Shown: positions 35,401 to 50,610, numbered from the stretch's first letter. The stretch: 64,000 nucleotides of DNA from Harmothoe impar (GCA_947462335.1 OX381710.1:62925303-62989302), one strand, 5' to 3'. Numbers and translations: made by a program. The notes: generated by a model from the letters alone, not told the origin.

Positions 35401-38232
35401 CAATCTTGAAACGTGATAAAACGTGCAACCAGAGTGCCATAATGTGGCTGCATGTCTCAGAAACTGCTAGTGGTGGCATCTGGTGTCAAAACCATGTACT
35501 AGAGGATCATTCAGATGCAGAGGTTAACGGAGGAATTTGGTGTCCGGGGGATAGAGCTCAACAGCAGCAGGGGTATGGAGATATGGGGATTCGGTGGAAA
35601 TCTCGGTACAGCAGAGGTAATGGTGGAGCAGCGCCTGCTCTTGAAAATAGCACATGGCCCAGCTGTGCTAGGGCACTGCCACCTGGAGGTGGAATTACAA
35701 TGGCCAACATATGCACAGTGGCAGCCAAAGGACAGAGCAGAGCCCTGGAAGCCATGGCCTTCGGGAGCTCTCTGGTTCTCACATCCTTATGTGGACACTG
35801 AAACACCACAGGAAAGGTGTCCCATGCTTTAGGCCCAACAGCAACTCTTTATTCAGTTTCCAAAACACTTCTAGATCATCAGAGCCCATACATGCATTGA
35901 GGAAACACCTCATGTTATAATCTAGGATTGAGAAGACAATCTTGAAACGTGATAAAACGTGCAACCGGAGTGCCATAATGTGGCTGCATGTCTCAGAAAC
36001 TGCTAGTGGTGGCATCTGGTGTCAAAACCATGAACTACAGGATCATTCAGATGCAGAGGTTAACGGAGGAATTTGGTGTCCGGGGGATAGAGCTCAACAG
36101 CAGCAGGGGTATGGAGATATGGGGATTCGGTGGAAATCTCGGTACGGCAGAGGTAACGCTGGAGCAGCGCCTGCTCGTGAAAATAGCACATGGCCCAGCT
36201 GTGCTCGGGCACTGCCACCTGGAGGTGGAATTACAATGGCCAATGTGTGCACAGTGGCAGCCAAAGGACAGAGCAGAGCCCTGGAAGCCATGGCCTTCGG
36301 GAGCTCTCTGGTTCTCACATCCTTATGTGGAAACTGAAACACCACAGGAAAGGTGTCCCATGCTTTAGGCCCAACAGCTACTCTTTATTCAGTTTCCAAA
36401 ACACTTCTAGATCATCAGAGCCCATACATGCATTGAAGAAACACCTCATGTTATAATCTAGGATTGAGAAGACAATTTTCAAACGTGATAAAACGTGCAA
36501 CCGGAGTGCCATAATGTGGCTGCATGTCTCAGAAACTGCTAGTGGTGGCATCTGTTGTCAAAACCATGAACTACAGGATCAGTTAGATGCAGAGGTTAAC
36601 GGAGGAATTTGGTGTCCGGGGGATAGAGCTCAACAGCAGCAGGGGTATGGAGATATGGGGATTCGGTGGAAATCTCGGTACGGCAGAGGTAACGCTGGAG
36701 CAGCGCCTGCTCGTGAAAATAGCACATGGCCAAGCTGTGCTCGGGCACTGCCACCTGGAGGTGGAATTACAATGGCCAATGTGTGCACAGTGGCAGCCAA
36801 AGGACAGAGCAGAGCCCTGGAAGCCATGGCCTTCGGGAGCTCTCTGGTTCTCACATCCTTATGTGGAAACTGAAACACCACAGGAAAGGTGTCCCATGCT
36901 TTAGGCCCAACAGCGACTCTTTATTCAGTTTCCAAAACACTTCTAGATCATCAGAGCCCATACATGCATTGAGGAAACACCTCATGTTATAATCTAGGAT
37001 TGAGAAGACAATTTTCAAACGTGATAAAACGTGCAACCGGAGTGCCATAATGTGGCTGCATGTCTCAGAAACTGCTAGTGGTGGCATCTGGTGTCAAAAC
37101 CATGTACTAGAGGATCATTCAGATGCAGAGGTTAACGGAGGAATTTGGTGTCCGGGGGATAGAGCTCAACAGCAGCATGGGTATGGAGATATGGGGATTC
37201 GGTGGAAATCTCGGTACGGCAGAGGTAACGCTGGAGCAGCGCCTGCTCGTGAAAATAGCACATGGCCCAGCTGTGCTCGGGTACTGCCACCTGGAGGTGG
37301 AATTACAATGGCCAACATGTGCACAGTGGCAGCCAAAGGACAGAGCAGAGCCCTGGAAGCCATGGCCTTCGGGAGCTCTCTGGTTCTCACATCCTTATGT
37401 GGAAACTGAAACACCACAAGAAAGGTGTCCCATGCTTTAGGCCAAACAGCAACTCTTTAATCAGTTTCCAAAACACTTCTAGATCATCAGAGCCCATACA
37501 TGCATTGAGGAAACACCTCATGTTATAATCTAGGATTGAGAAGACAATCTTCAAACGTGATAAAACGTGCAACCGGAGTGCCATAATGTGGCTGCATGTC
37601 TCAGAAACTGCTAGTGGTGGCATCTGGTGTCAAAACCATGAACTAGAGGATCAGTTAGATGCAGAGGTTAAAGGAGGAATTTGGTGTCCGGGGGATAGAG
37701 CTCAACAGCAGCAGGGGTATGGAGATATGGGGATTCGGTGGAAATCTCGGTACGGCAGAGGTAACGGTGGAGCAGCGCCTGCTCTTGAAAATAGCACATG
37801 GCCCAGCTGTGCTAGGGCACTGCCACCTGGAGGTGGAATTACAATGGCCAACATGTGCACAGTGCCGGCCAAAGGACAGAGCAGAGCCCTTGAAGCCATG
37901 GCCTTTGGGAGCTCTCTGGTTCTCACATCCTTATGTGGAAACTGAAACACCACAAGAAAGGTGTCCCATGCTTTAGGCCCAACAGCAACTCTTTATTCAG
38001 TTTCCAAAACACTTCTAGATCATCAGAGCCCAAACATGCATTGAGGAAACACCTCATGTTATAATCTAGGATTGAGAAGACAATTTTCAAACGTGATAAA
38101 ACGTGGAACCGGAGTGCCATAATGTGGCTGCATGTCTCAGAAACTGCTAGTGGTGGCATCTGGTGTCAAAACCATGAACTACAGGATCATTCAGATGCAG
38201 AGGTTAACGGAGGAATTTGGTGTCCGGGGGAT

Positions 38233-38394
38233 AGAGCTCAACAGCAGCAGGGGTATGGAGATATGGGGATTCGGTGGAAATCTCGGTACGGCAGAGGTAA
38301 CGCTGGAGCAGCTAGAGCTCAACAGCAGCAGGGGTATGGAGATATGGGGATTCCGTGGAAATCTCGGTACAGCAGAGGTAACGCTGGAGCAGCG
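38233..38394 (+). repeat. 81-bp internal tandem duplication, second occurrence
   Basis: Same junction (GGAGCAGCTAGAGCTC) and same TTCCGTGG variant in the second half as at 32252-32413, so both descend from one event by segmental duplication. The first half here carries CGGCAG where the other has CAGCAG, consistent with the fused monomer at this place. Confidence 0.93.
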
Positions 38395-40958
38395 CCTGCT
38401 CGTGAAAATAGCACATGGCCCAGCTGTGCTAGGGCACTGCCACCTGGAGGTGGAATTACAATGGCCAACATGTGCACAGTGGCAGTCAAAGGAGAGAACA
38501 GAGCCCTGGAAGCCATGGCCTTCGGGAGCTCTCTGGTTCTCACATCCTTATGTCGAAACTGAAACACCACAAGAAAGGTGTCCCATGCTTTAGGCCCAAC
38601 AGCAACTCTTTTCTCAGTTTCCAAAACACTTCTAGATCATCAGAGCCCATACATGCATTGAGGAAACACCTCATGTTATAATCTAGGATTGAGAAGACAA
38701 TCTTCAAACGTGATAAAAAACGTGCAACTGGAGTGCCATAATGTGGCTGCATGTCTCAGAAACTGCTAGTGGTGGCATCTGGTGTCAAAACCATGAACTA
38801 CAGGATCATTCAGATGCAGAGGTTAACCGAGGAATTTGGTGTCCGGGGGATAGAGCTCAACAGCAGCAGGGGTATGGAGATATGGGGATTCTTTGGAAAT
38901 CTCGGTACGGCAGAGGTAACGCTGGAGCATCGCGTGCTCGTGAAAATAGCACATGGCCCAGCTGTGCTCGGGCACTGCCACCTGGAGGTGGAATTACAAT
39001 GGCCAATGTGTGCACAGTGGCAGGCAAAGGACACAGCAGAGCCCTGGAAGCCATGGCCTTCGGGAGCTCTCTGGTTCTCACATCCTTATGTGGAAACTGA
39101 AACACCACAGGAAAGGTGTCCCATGCTTTAGGCCCAACAGCAACTCTTTATTCAGTTTCCAAAACACTTCTAGATCATCAAAACCCATACATGCATTGAG
39201 GAAACACCTCATGTTATAATCTAGGATTGAGAAGACAATCTTGAAACGTGATAAAACGTGCAACCGGAGTGCCATAATGTGGCTGCATGTCTCAGAAACT
39301 GCTAGTGGTGGCATCTGGTGTCAAAACCATGAACTAGAGGATCATTATTGATGCAGAGGTTAACAGAGGAATTTGGTGTCCGGGGGATAGAGCTCAACAG
39401 CAGCAGGGGTATGGAGATATGGGGATTCGGTGGAAATCTCGGTACGGCAGAGGTAATGCTGGAGCAGCGCCTGCTCGTGAAAATAGCACATGGCCCAGCT
39501 GTGCTCGGGCACTGCCACCTTGAGGTGGAATTACAATGGCCAATGTGTGCACAGTGGCAGCCAAAGGACAGAGCAGAGCCCTGGAAGCCATGGCCTTCGG
39601 GAGCTCTCTGGTTCTCACATCCTCATGTGGAAACTGAAACACCACAGGAAAGGTGTCCCATGCTTTAGGCCCAACAGCAACTCTTTATTCAGTTTCCAAA
39701 ACACTTCTAGATCATCAGAGCCCATACATGCATTCAGGAAATACCTCATGTTATAATCTAGGATTGAGAAGACAATCTTCAAACGTGATAAAACGTGCAA
39801 CCGGAGTGCCATAATGTGGCTGCATGTCTCAGAAACTGCTAGTGGTGGCATCTGGTGTCAAAACCATGTACTAGAGGATCATTCAGATGCAGAGGTTAAC
39901 GGAGGAATTTGGTGTCCGGGGGATAGAGCTCAACAGCAGCAGGGGTATGGAGATATGGGGATTCGGTGGAAATCTCGGTACGGCAGAGGTAACGCTGGAG
40001 CAGCGCCTGCTCGTGAAAATAGCACATGGCCCAGCTGTGCTCGGGCACTGCCACCTGGAGGTGGAATTACAATGGCCAATGTGTGCACAGTGGCAGCCAA
40101 AGGACAGAGCAGAGCCGTGGAAGCCATGGCCTTCGGGAGCTCTCTGGTTCTCACATCCTTATGTGGAAACTGAAACACCACAGGAAAGGTGTCCCATGCT
40201 TTAGGCCCAACAGCAACTCTTTATTCAGTTTCCAAAACACTTCTAGATCATCAGAGCCCATACATGCATTCAGGAAACACCTCATGTTATAATCTAGGAT
40301 TGAGAAGACAATTTTCAAACGTGATAAAACGTGCAACCGGAGTGCCATAATGTGGCTGCATGTCTCAGAAACTGCTAGTGGTGGCATCTGGTGTCAAAAC
40401 CATGTACTAGAGGATCATTCAGATGCAGAGGTTAACGGAGGAATTTGGTGTCCGGGGGATAGAGCTCAACAGCAGCAGGGGTATGGAGATATGTGGATTC
40501 GGTGGAAATCTCGGTACGGCAGAGGTAACGCTGGAGCAGCGCCTGCTCGTGAAAATAGCACATGGCCCAGCTGTGCTCGGGCACTGCCACCTGGAGGTGG
40601 AATTACAATGGCCAACATGTGCACAGTGGCAGCCAAAGGACAGAGCAGAGCCCTGGAAGCCATGGCCTTCGGGAGCTCTCTGGTTCTCACATCCTTATGT
40701 CGAAACTGAAACACCACAAGAAAGGTGTCCCATGCTTTAGGCCCAACAGCAACTCTTTATTCAGTTTCCAAAACACTTCTAGATCATCAGAGCCCATACA
40801 TGCATTGAGGAAACACCTCATGTTATAATCTAGGATTGAGAAGACAATCTTCAAACGTGATAAAACGTGCAACTGGAGTGCCATAATGTGGCTGCATGTC
40901 TCAGAAACTGCTAGTGGTGGCATCTGGTGTCAAAACCATGTACTAGAGGATCATTCAG

Positions 40959-43900
40959 ATGCAGAGGTTAACGGAGGAATTTGGTGTCCGGGGGATAGAG
41001 CTCAACAGCAGCAGGGGTATGGAGATATGGGGATTCGGTGGAAATCTCGGTACGGCAGAGGTAACGCTGGAGCAGCGCCTGCTCGTGAAAATAGCACATG
41101 GCCCAGCTGTGCTCGGGCACTGCCACCTGGAGGTGGAATTACAATGGCCAATGTGTGCACAGTGGCAGCCAAAGGACAGAGCAGAGCCCTGGAAGCCATG
41201 GCCTTCGGGAGCTCTCTGGTTCTCACATCCTTATGTGGAAACTGAAACACCACAGGAAAGGTGTCCCATGCTTTAGGCCCAACAGCAACTCTTTATTCAG
41301 TTTCCAAAACACTTCTAGATCATCAGAGCCCATACATGCATTCAGGAAACACCTCATGTTATAATCTAGGATTGAGAAGACAATTTTCAAACGTGATAAA
41401 ACGTGCAACCGGAGTGCCATAATGTGGCTGCATGTCTCAGAAACTGCTAGTGGTGGCATCTGGTGTCAAAACCATGTACTAGAGGATCATTCAGATGCAG
41501 AGGTTAACGGAGGAATTTGGTGTCCGGGGGATAGAGCTCAACAGCAGCAGGGGTATGGAGATATGGGGATTCGGTGGAAATCTCGGTACGGCAGAGGTAA
41601 CGCTGGAGCAGCGCCTGCTCGTGAAAATAGCACATGGCCCAGCTGTGCTCGGGCACTGCCACCTGGAGGTGCAATTACAATGGCCAACATGTGCACAGTG
41701 GCAGCCAAAGGACAGAGCAGAGCCCTGGAAGCCATGGCCTTCGGGAGCTCTCTGGTTCTCACATCCTTATGTGGAAACTGAAACACCACAAGAAAGGTGT
41801 CCCATGCTTTAGGCCCAACAGCAACTCTTTATTCAGTTTCCAAAACACTTCTAGATCATCAGAGCCCATACATGCATTGAGGAAACACCTCATGTTATAA
41901 TCTAGGATTGAGAAGACAATCTTCAAACGTGATAAAACGTGCAACTGGAGTGCCATAATGTGGCTGCATGTCTCAGAAACTGCTAGTGGTGGCATCTGGT
42001 GTCAAAACCATGAACTACAGGATCATTCAGATGCAGAGGTTAACCGAGGAATTTGGTGTCCGGGGGATAGAGCTCAACAGCAGCAGGGGTATGGAGATAT
42101 GGGGATTCGGTGGAAATCTCGGTACGGCAGAGGTAACGCTGGAGCAGCGCCTGCTCGTGAAAATAGCACATGGCCCAGCTGTGCTCGGGCACTGCCACCT
42201 GGAGTTGGAATTACAATGGCCAATGGGTGCACAGTGGCAGCCAAAGGACAGAGCAGAGCCCTGGAAGCCATGGCCTTCGGGAGCTCTCTGGTTCTCACAT
42301 CCTTATGTGGAAACTGAAACACCACAGGAAAGGTGTCCCATGCTTTAGGCCCAACAGCAACTCTTTATTCAGTTTCCAAAACACTTCTAGATCATCAGAG
42401 CCCATACATGCATTCAGGAAACACCTCATGTTATAATCTAGGATTGAGAAGACAATTTTCAAATGTGATAAAACGTGCAACCGGAGTGCCATAATGTGGC
42501 TGCATGTCTCAGAAACTGCTAGTGGTGGCATCTGGTGTCAAAACCATGTACTAGAGGATCATTCAGATGCAGAGGTTAACCGAGGAATTTGGTGTCAGGG
42601 GGATAGAGCTCAACAGCAGCAGGGGTATGGAGATATGGGGATTCGGTGGAAATCTCGGTACAGCAGAGGTAACGCTGGAGCAGCGCCTGCTCGTGAAAAT
42701 AGCACATGGCCCAGCTGTGCTAGGGCACTGCCACCTGGAGGTGGAATTACAATGGCCAACATGTGCACAGTGGCAGTCAAAGGACAGAACAGAGCCGTGG
42801 AAGCCATGGCCTTCGGGAGCTCTCTGGTTCTCACATCCTTATGTGGAAACTGAAACACCACAGGAAAGGTGTCCCATGCTTTAGACCAAACAGCAACTCT
42901 TTATTCAGTTTCCAAAACACTTCTAGATCATCAAAACCCATACATGCATTGAGGAAACACCTCATGTTATAATCTAGGATTGAGAAGACAATCTTGAAAC
43001 GTGATAAAACGTGCAACCGGAGTGCCATAATGTGGCTGCATGTCTCAGAAACTGCTAGTGGTGGCATCTGGTGTCAAAACCATGAACTAGAGGATCATTA
43101 TTGATGCAGAGGTTAACAGAGGAATTTGGTGTCCGGGGGATAGAGCTCAACAGCAGCAGGGGTATGGAGATATGGGGATTCGGTGGAAATCTCGGTACGG
43201 CAGAGGTAACGCTGGAGCAGCGCCTGCTCGTGAAAATAGCACATGGCCCAGCTGTGCTCGGGCACTGCCACCTGGAGGTGGAATTACAATGGCCAATGTG
43301 TGCACAGTGGCAGCCAAAGGACAGAGCAGAGCCCTGGAAGCCATGGCCTTCGGGAGCTCTCTGGTTCTCACATCCTCATGTGGAAACTGAAACACCACAG
43401 GAAAGGTGTCCCATGCTTTAGGCCCAACAGCAACTCTTTATTCAGTTTCCAAAACACTTCTAGATCATCAGAGCCCATACATGCATTGAGGAAACACCTC
43501 ATGTTATAATCTAGGATTGAGAAGACAATCTTCAAACGTGATAAAACGGGCAACTGGAGTGCCATAATGTGGCTGCATGTCTCAGAAACTGCTAGTGGTG
43601 GCATCTGGTGTCAAAACCATGAACTACAGGATCATTCAGATGCAGAGGTTAACCGAGGAATTTGGTGTCCGGGGGATAGAGCTCAACAGCAGCAGGGGTA
43701 TGGAGATATGGGGATTCGGTGGAAATCTCGGTACGGCAGAGGTAACGCTGGAGCAGCGCCTGCTCGTGAAAATAGCACATGGCCCAGCTGTGCTCGGGCA
43801 CTGCCACCTGGAGTTGGAATTACAATGGCCAATGGGTGCACAGTGGCAGCCAAAGGACAGAGCAGAGCCCTGGAAGCCATGGCCTTCGGGAGCTCTCTGG

Positions 43901-46900
43901 TTCTCACATCCTTATGTGGAAACTGAAACACCACAGGAAAGGTGTCCCATGCTTTAGGCCCAACAGCAACTCTTTATTCAGTTTCCAAAACACTTCTAGA
44001 TCATCAGAGCCCATACATGCATTCAGGAAACACCTCATGTTATAATCTAGGATTGAGAAGACAATTTTCAAAGGTGATAAAACGTGCAACCGGAGTGCCA
44101 TAATGTGGCTGCATGTCTCAGAAACTGCTAGTGGTGGCATCTGGTGTCAAAACCATGTACTAGAGGATCATTCAGATGCAGAAGTTAACCGAGGAATTTG
44201 GTGTCAGGGGGATAGAGCTCAACAGCAGCAGGGGTATGGAGATATGGGGATTCGGTGGAAATCTCGGTACAGCAGAGGTAACGCTGGAGCAGCGCCTGCT
44301 CGTGAAAATAGCACATGGCCCAGCTGTGCTAGGGCACTGCCACCTGGAGGTGGAATTACAATGGCCAACATGTGCACAGTGGCAGTCAAAGGACAGAACA
44401 GAGCCGTGGAAGCCATGGCCTTCGGGAGCTCTCTGGTTCTCACATCCTTATGTGGAAACTGAAACACCACAGGAAAGGTGTCCCATGCTTTAGACCAAAC
44501 AGCAACTCTTTATTCAGTTTCCAAAACACTTCTAGATCATCAAAACCCATACATGCATTGAGGAAACACCTCATGTTATAATCTAGGATTGAGAAGACAA
44601 TCTTGAAACGTGATAAAACGTGCAACCGGAGTGCCATAATGTGGCTGCATGTCTCAGAAACTGCTAGTGGTGGCATCTGGTGTCAAAACCATGAACTAGA
44701 GGATCATTATTGATGCAGAGGTTAACAGAGGAATTTGGTGTCCGGGGGATAGAGCTCAACAGCAGCAGGGGTATGGAGATATGGGGATTCGGTGGAAATC
44801 TCGGTACGGCAGAGGTAACGCTGGAGCAGCGCCTGCTCGTGAAAATAGCACATGGCCCAGCTGTGCTCGGGCACTGCCACCTGGAGGTGGAATTACAATG
44901 GCCAATGTGTGCACAGTGGCAGCCAAAGGACAGAGCAGAGCCCTGGAAGCCATGGCCTTCGGGAGCTCTCTGGTTCTCACATCCTCATGTGGAAACTGAA
45001 ACACCACAGGAAAGGTGTCCCATGCTTTAGGCCCAACAGCAACTCTTTATTCAGTTTCCAAAACACTTCTAGATCATCAGAGCCCATACATGCATTGAGG
45101 AAACACCTCATGTTATAATCTAGGATTGAGAAGACAATCTTCAAACGTGATAAAACGTGCAACTGGAGTGCCATAATGTGGCTGCATGTCTCAGAAACTG
45201 CTAGTGGTGGCATCTGGTGTCAAAACCATGTACTAGAGGATCATTCAGATGCAGAGGTTAACGGAGGAATTTGGTGTCCGGGGGATAGAGCTCAACAGCA
45301 GCAGGGGTATGGAGATATGGGGATTCGGTGGAAATCTCGGTACGGCAGAGGTAACGCTGGAGCAGCGCCTGCTCATGAAAATAGCACATGGCCCAGCTGT
45401 GCTCGGGCACTGCCACCTGGAGGTGGAATTACAATGGCCAATGTGTGCACAGTGGCAGCCAAAGGACAGAGCAGAGCCCTGGAAGCCATGGCCTTCGGGA
45501 GCTCTCTGGTTCTCACATCCTTATGTGGAAACTGAAACACCACAGGAAAGGTGTCCCATGCTTTAGGCCCAACAGCAACTCTTTATTCAGTTTCCAAAAC
45601 ACTTCTAGATCATCAGAGCCCATACATGCATTCAGGAAACACCTCATGTTATAATCTAGGATTGAGAAGACAATTTTCAAACGTGATAAAACGTGCAACC
45701 GGAGTGCCATAATGTGGCTGCATGTCTCAGAAACTGCTAGTGGTGGCATCTGGTGTCAAAACCATGTACTAGAGGATCATTCAGATGCAGAGGTTAACGG
45801 AGGAATTTGGTGTCCGGGGGATAGAGCTCAACAGCAGCAGGGGTATGGAGATATGGGGATTCGGTGGAAATCTCGGTACGGCAGAGGTAACGCTGGAGCA
45901 GCGCCTGCTCGTGAAAATAGCACATGGCCCAGCTGTGCTCGGGCACTGCCACCTGGAGGTGCAATTACAATGGCCAACATGTGCACAGTGGCAGCCAAAG
46001 GACAGAGCAGAGCCCTGGAAGCCATGGCCTTCGGGAGCTCTCTGGTTCTCACATCCTTATGTGGAAACTGAAACACCACAAGAAAGGTGTCCCATGCTTT
46101 AGGCCCAACAGCAACTCTTTATTCAGTTTCCAAAACACTTCTAGATCATCAGAGCCCATACATGCATTGAGGAAACACCTCATGTTATAATCTAGGATTG
46201 AGAAGACAATCTTCAAACGTGATAAAACGTGCAACTGGAGTGCCATAATGTGGCTGCATGTCTCAGAAACTGCTAGTGGTGGCATCTGGTGTCAAAACCA
46301 TGAACTACAGGATCATTCAGATGCAGAGGTTAACCGAGGAATTTGGTGTCCGGGGGATAGAGCTCAACAGCAGCAGGGGTATGGAGATATGGGGATTCGG
46401 TGGAAATCTCGGTACGGCAGAGGTAACGCTGGAGCAGCGCCTGCTCGTGAAAATAGCACATGGCCCAGCTGTGCTCGGGCACTGCCACCTGGAGTTGGAA
46501 TTACAATGGCCAATGGGTGCACAGTGGCAGCCAAAGGACAGAGCAGAGCCCTGGAAGCCATGGCCTTCGGGAGCTCTCTGGTTCTCACATCCTTATGTGG
46601 AAACTGAAACACCACAGGAAAGGTGTCCCATGCTTTAGGCCCAACAGCAACTCTTTATTCAGTTTCCAAAACACTTCTAGATCATCAGAGCCCATACATG
46701 CATTCAGGAAACACCTCATGTTATAATCTAGGATTGAGAAGACAATTTTCAAATGTGATAAAACGTGCAACCGGAGTGCCATAATGTGGCTGCATGTCTC
46801 AGAAACTGCTAGTGGTGGCATCTGGTGTCAAAACCATGTACTAGAGGATCATTCAGATGCAGAGGTTAACCGAGGAATTTGGTGTCAGGGGGATAGAGCT

Positions 46901-49900
46901 CAACAGCAGCAGGGGTATGGAGATATGGGGATTCGGTGGAAATCTCGGTACAGCAGAGGTAACGCTGGAGCAGCGCCTGCTCGTGAAAATAGCACATGGC
47001 CCAGCTGTGCTAGGGCACTGCCACCTGGAGGTGGAATTACAATGGCCAACATGTGCACAGTGGCAGTCAAAGGACAGAACAGAGCCGTGGAAGCCATGGC
47101 CTTCGGGAGCTCTCTGGTTCTCACATCCTTATGTGGAAACTGAAACACCACAGGAAAGGTGTCCCATGCTTTAGACCAAACAGCAACTCTTTATTCAGTT
47201 TCCAAAACACTTCTAGATCATCAAAACCCATACATGCATTGAGGAAACACCTCATGTTATAATCTAGGATTGAGAAGACAATCTTGAAACGTGATAAAAC
47301 GTGCAACCGGAGTGCCATAATGTGGCTGCATGTCTCAGAAACTGCTAGTGGTGGCATCTGGTGTCAAAACCATGAACTAGAGGATCATTATTGATGCAGA
47401 GGTTAACAGAGGAATTTGGTGTCCGGGGGATAGAGCTCAACAGCAGCAGGGGTATGGAGATATGGGGATTCGGTGGAAATCTCGGTACGGCAGAGGTAAC
47501 GCTGGAGCAGCGCCTGCTCGTGAAAATAGCACATGGCCCAGCTGTGCTCGGGCACTGCCACCTGGAGGTGGAATTACAATGGCCAATGTGTGCACAGTGG
47601 CAGCCAAAGGACAGAGCAGAGCCCTGGAAGCCATGGCCTTCGGGAGCTCTCTGGTTCTCACATCCTCATGTGGAAACTGAAACACCACAGGAAAGGTGTC
47701 CCATGCTTTAGGCCCAACAGCAACTCTTTATTCAGTTTCCAAAACACTTCTAGATCATCAGAGCCCATACATGCATTGAGGAAACACCTCATGTTATAAT
47801 CTAGGATTGAGAAGACAATCTTCAAACGTGATAAAACGTGCAACTGGAGTGCCATAATGTGGCTGCATGTCTCAGAAACTGCTAGTGGTGGCATCTGGTG
47901 TCAAAACCATGTACTAGAGGATCATTCAGATGCAGAGGTTAACGGAGGAATTTGGTGTCCGGGGGATAGAGCTCAACAGCAGCAGGGGTATGGAGATATG
48001 GGGATTCGGTGGAAATCTCGGTACGGCAGAGGTAACGCTGGAGCAGCGCCTGCTCGTGAAAATAGCACATGGCCCAGCTGTGCTCGGGCACTGCCACCTG
48101 GAGGTGGAATTACAATGGCCAATGTGTGCACAGTGGCAGCCAAAGGACAGAGCAGAGCCCTGGAAGCCATGGCCTTCGGGAGCTCTCTGGTTCTCACATC
48201 CTTATGTGGAAACTGAAACACCACAGGAAAGGTGTCCCATGCTTTAGGCCCAACAGCAACTCTTTATTCAGTTTCCAAAACACTTCTAGATCATCAGAGC
48301 CCATACATGCATTCAGGAAACACCTCATGTTATAATCTAGGATTGAGAAGACAATTTTCAAACGTGATAAAACGTGCAACCGGAGTGCCATAATGTGGCT
48401 GCATGTCTCAGAAACTGCTAGTGGTGGCATCTGGTGTCAAAACCATGTACTAGAGGATCATTCAGATGCAGAGGTTAACGGAGGAATTTGGTGTCCGGGG
48501 GATAGAGCTCAACAGCAGCAGGGGTATGGAGATATGGGGATTCGGTGGAAATCTCGGTACGGCAGAGGTAACGCTGGAGCAGCGCCTGCTCGTGAAAATA
48601 GCACATGGCCCAGCTGTGCTCGGGCACTGCCACCTGGAGGTGCAATTACAATGGCCAACATGTGCACAGTGGCAGCCAAAGGACAGAGCAGAGCCCTGGA
48701 AGCCATGGCCTTCGGGAGCTCTCTGGTTCTCACATCCTTATGTGGAAACTGAAACACCACAAGAAAGGTGTCCCATGCTTTAGGCCCAACAGCAACTCTT
48801 TATTCAGTTTCCAAAACACTTCTAGATCATCAGAGCCCATACATGCATTGAGGAAACACCTCATGTTATAATCTAGGATTGAGAAGACAATCTTCAAACG
48901 TGATAAAACGTGCAACTGGAGTGCCATAATGTGGCTGCATGTCTCAGAAACTGCTAGTGGTGGCATCTGGTGTCAAAACCATGAACTACAGGATCATTCA
49001 GATGCAGAGGTTAACCGAGGAATTTGGTGTCCGGGGGATAGAGCTCAACAGCAGCAGGGGTATGGAGATATGGGGATTCGGTGGAAATCTCGGTACGGCA
49101 GAGGTAACGCTGGAGCAGCGCCTGCTCGTGAAAATAGCACATGGCCCAGCTGTGCTCGGGCACTGCCACCTGGAGTTGGAATTACAATGGCCAATGGGTG
49201 CACAGTGGCAGCCAAAGGACAGAGCAGAGCCCTGGAAGCCATGGCCTTCGGGAGCTCTCTGGTTCTCACATCCTTATGTGGAAACTGAAACACCACAGGA
49301 AAGGTGTCCCATGCTTTAGGCCCAACAGCAACTCTTTATTCAGTTTCCAAAACACTTCTAGATCATCAGAGCCCATACATGCATTCAGGAAACACCTCAT
49401 GTTATAATCTAGGATTGAGAAGACAATTTTCAAATGTGATAAAACGTGCAACCGGAGTGCCATAATGTGGCTGCATGTCTCAGAAACTGCTAGTGGTGGC
49501 ATCTGGTGTCAAAACCATGTACTAGAGGATCATTCAGATGCAGAGGTTAACCGAGGAATTTGGTGTCAGGGGGATAGAGCTCAACAGCAGCAGGGGTATG
49601 GAGATATGGGGATTCGGTGGAAATCTCGGTACAGCAGAGGTAACGCTGGAGCAGCGCCTGCTCGTGAAAATAGCACATGGCCCAGCTGTGCTAGGGCACT
49701 GCCACCTGGAGGTGGAATTACAATGGCCAACATGTGCACAGTGGCAGTCAAAGGACAGAACAGAGCCGTGGAAGCCATGGCCTTCGGGAGCTCTCTGGTT
49801 CTCACATCCTTATGTGGAAACTGAAACACCACAGGAAAGGTGTCCCATGCTTTAGACCAAACAGCAACTCTTTATTCAGTTTCCAAAACACTTCTAGATC

Positions 49901-50610
49901 ATCAAAACCCATACATGCATTGAGGAAACACCTCATGTTATAATCTAGGATTGAGAAGACAATCTTGAAACGTGATAAAACGTGCAACCGGAGTGCCATA
50001 ATGTGGCTGCATGTCTCAGAAACTGCTAGTGGTGGCATCTGGTGTCAAAACCATGAACTAGAGGATCATTATTGATGCAGAGGTTAACAGAGGAATTTGG
50101 TGTCCGGGGGATAGAGCTCAACAGCAGCAGGGGTATGGAGATATGGGGATTCGGTGGAAATCTCGGTACGGCAGAGGTAACGCTGGAGCAGCGCCTGCTC
50201 GTGAAAATAGCACATGGCCCAGCTGTGCTCGGGCACTGCCACCTGGAGGTGGAATTACAATGGCCAATGTGTGCACAGTGGCAGCCAAAGGACAGAGCAG
50301 AGCCCTGGAAGCCATGGCCTTCGGGAGCTCTCTGGTTCTCACATCCTCATGTGGAAACTGAAACACCACAGGAAAGGTGTCCCATGCTTTAGGCCCAACA
50401 GCAACTCTTTATTCAGTTTCCAAAACACTTCTAGATCATCAGAGCCCATACATGCATTCAGGAAACACCTCATGTTATAATCTAGGATTGAGAAGACAAT
50501 TTTCAAACGTGATAAAACGTGCAACCGGAGTGCCATAATGTGGCTGCATGTCTCAGAAACTGCTAGTGGTGGCATCTGGTGTCAAAACCATGTACTAGAG
50601 GATCATTCAG
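40959..50610 (+). repeat. Higher-order block 4: 5-mer of 2681 bp with a 3-mer insertion
   Basis: Types X-A2-V-Q-M. V has CTGGAGTTGG and CCAATGGGTGC; Q has GGTGTCAGGGGG and GAGCCGTGG; A2 has GGAGGTGCAATTAC; M is the 537-bp ATTATTGATG monomer. V starts at 42031, 43640, 46321 and 49002. The first step is 1609 bp (a V-Q-M trimer) and the later ones are 2681 bp. The period equals that of block 1 although the members differ, because each 5-mer includes exactly one 537-bp monomer. Confidence 0.92.

Larger units (their letters stand above)
29535..40422 (+). repeat. Higher-order block 3: long segment duplicated at 6516 and 5981 bp
   Basis: Monomers 30071, 30607 and 31143 recur 6516 bp later at 36587, 37123 and 37659. 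Monomers 32833 and 33370 recur only 5981 bp later at 38814 and 39351. The difference of one monomer arises because 31679 and 32215 in the first copy correspond to a single fused monomer at 38195. Shared private marks include CAGTGCCGGCC, GATAAAAAACGTG and CTGGAGCATCGCGTGC. The monomers at 28999 and 29535 likewise recur 4907 bp later at 33906 and 34442. Confidence 0.88.
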
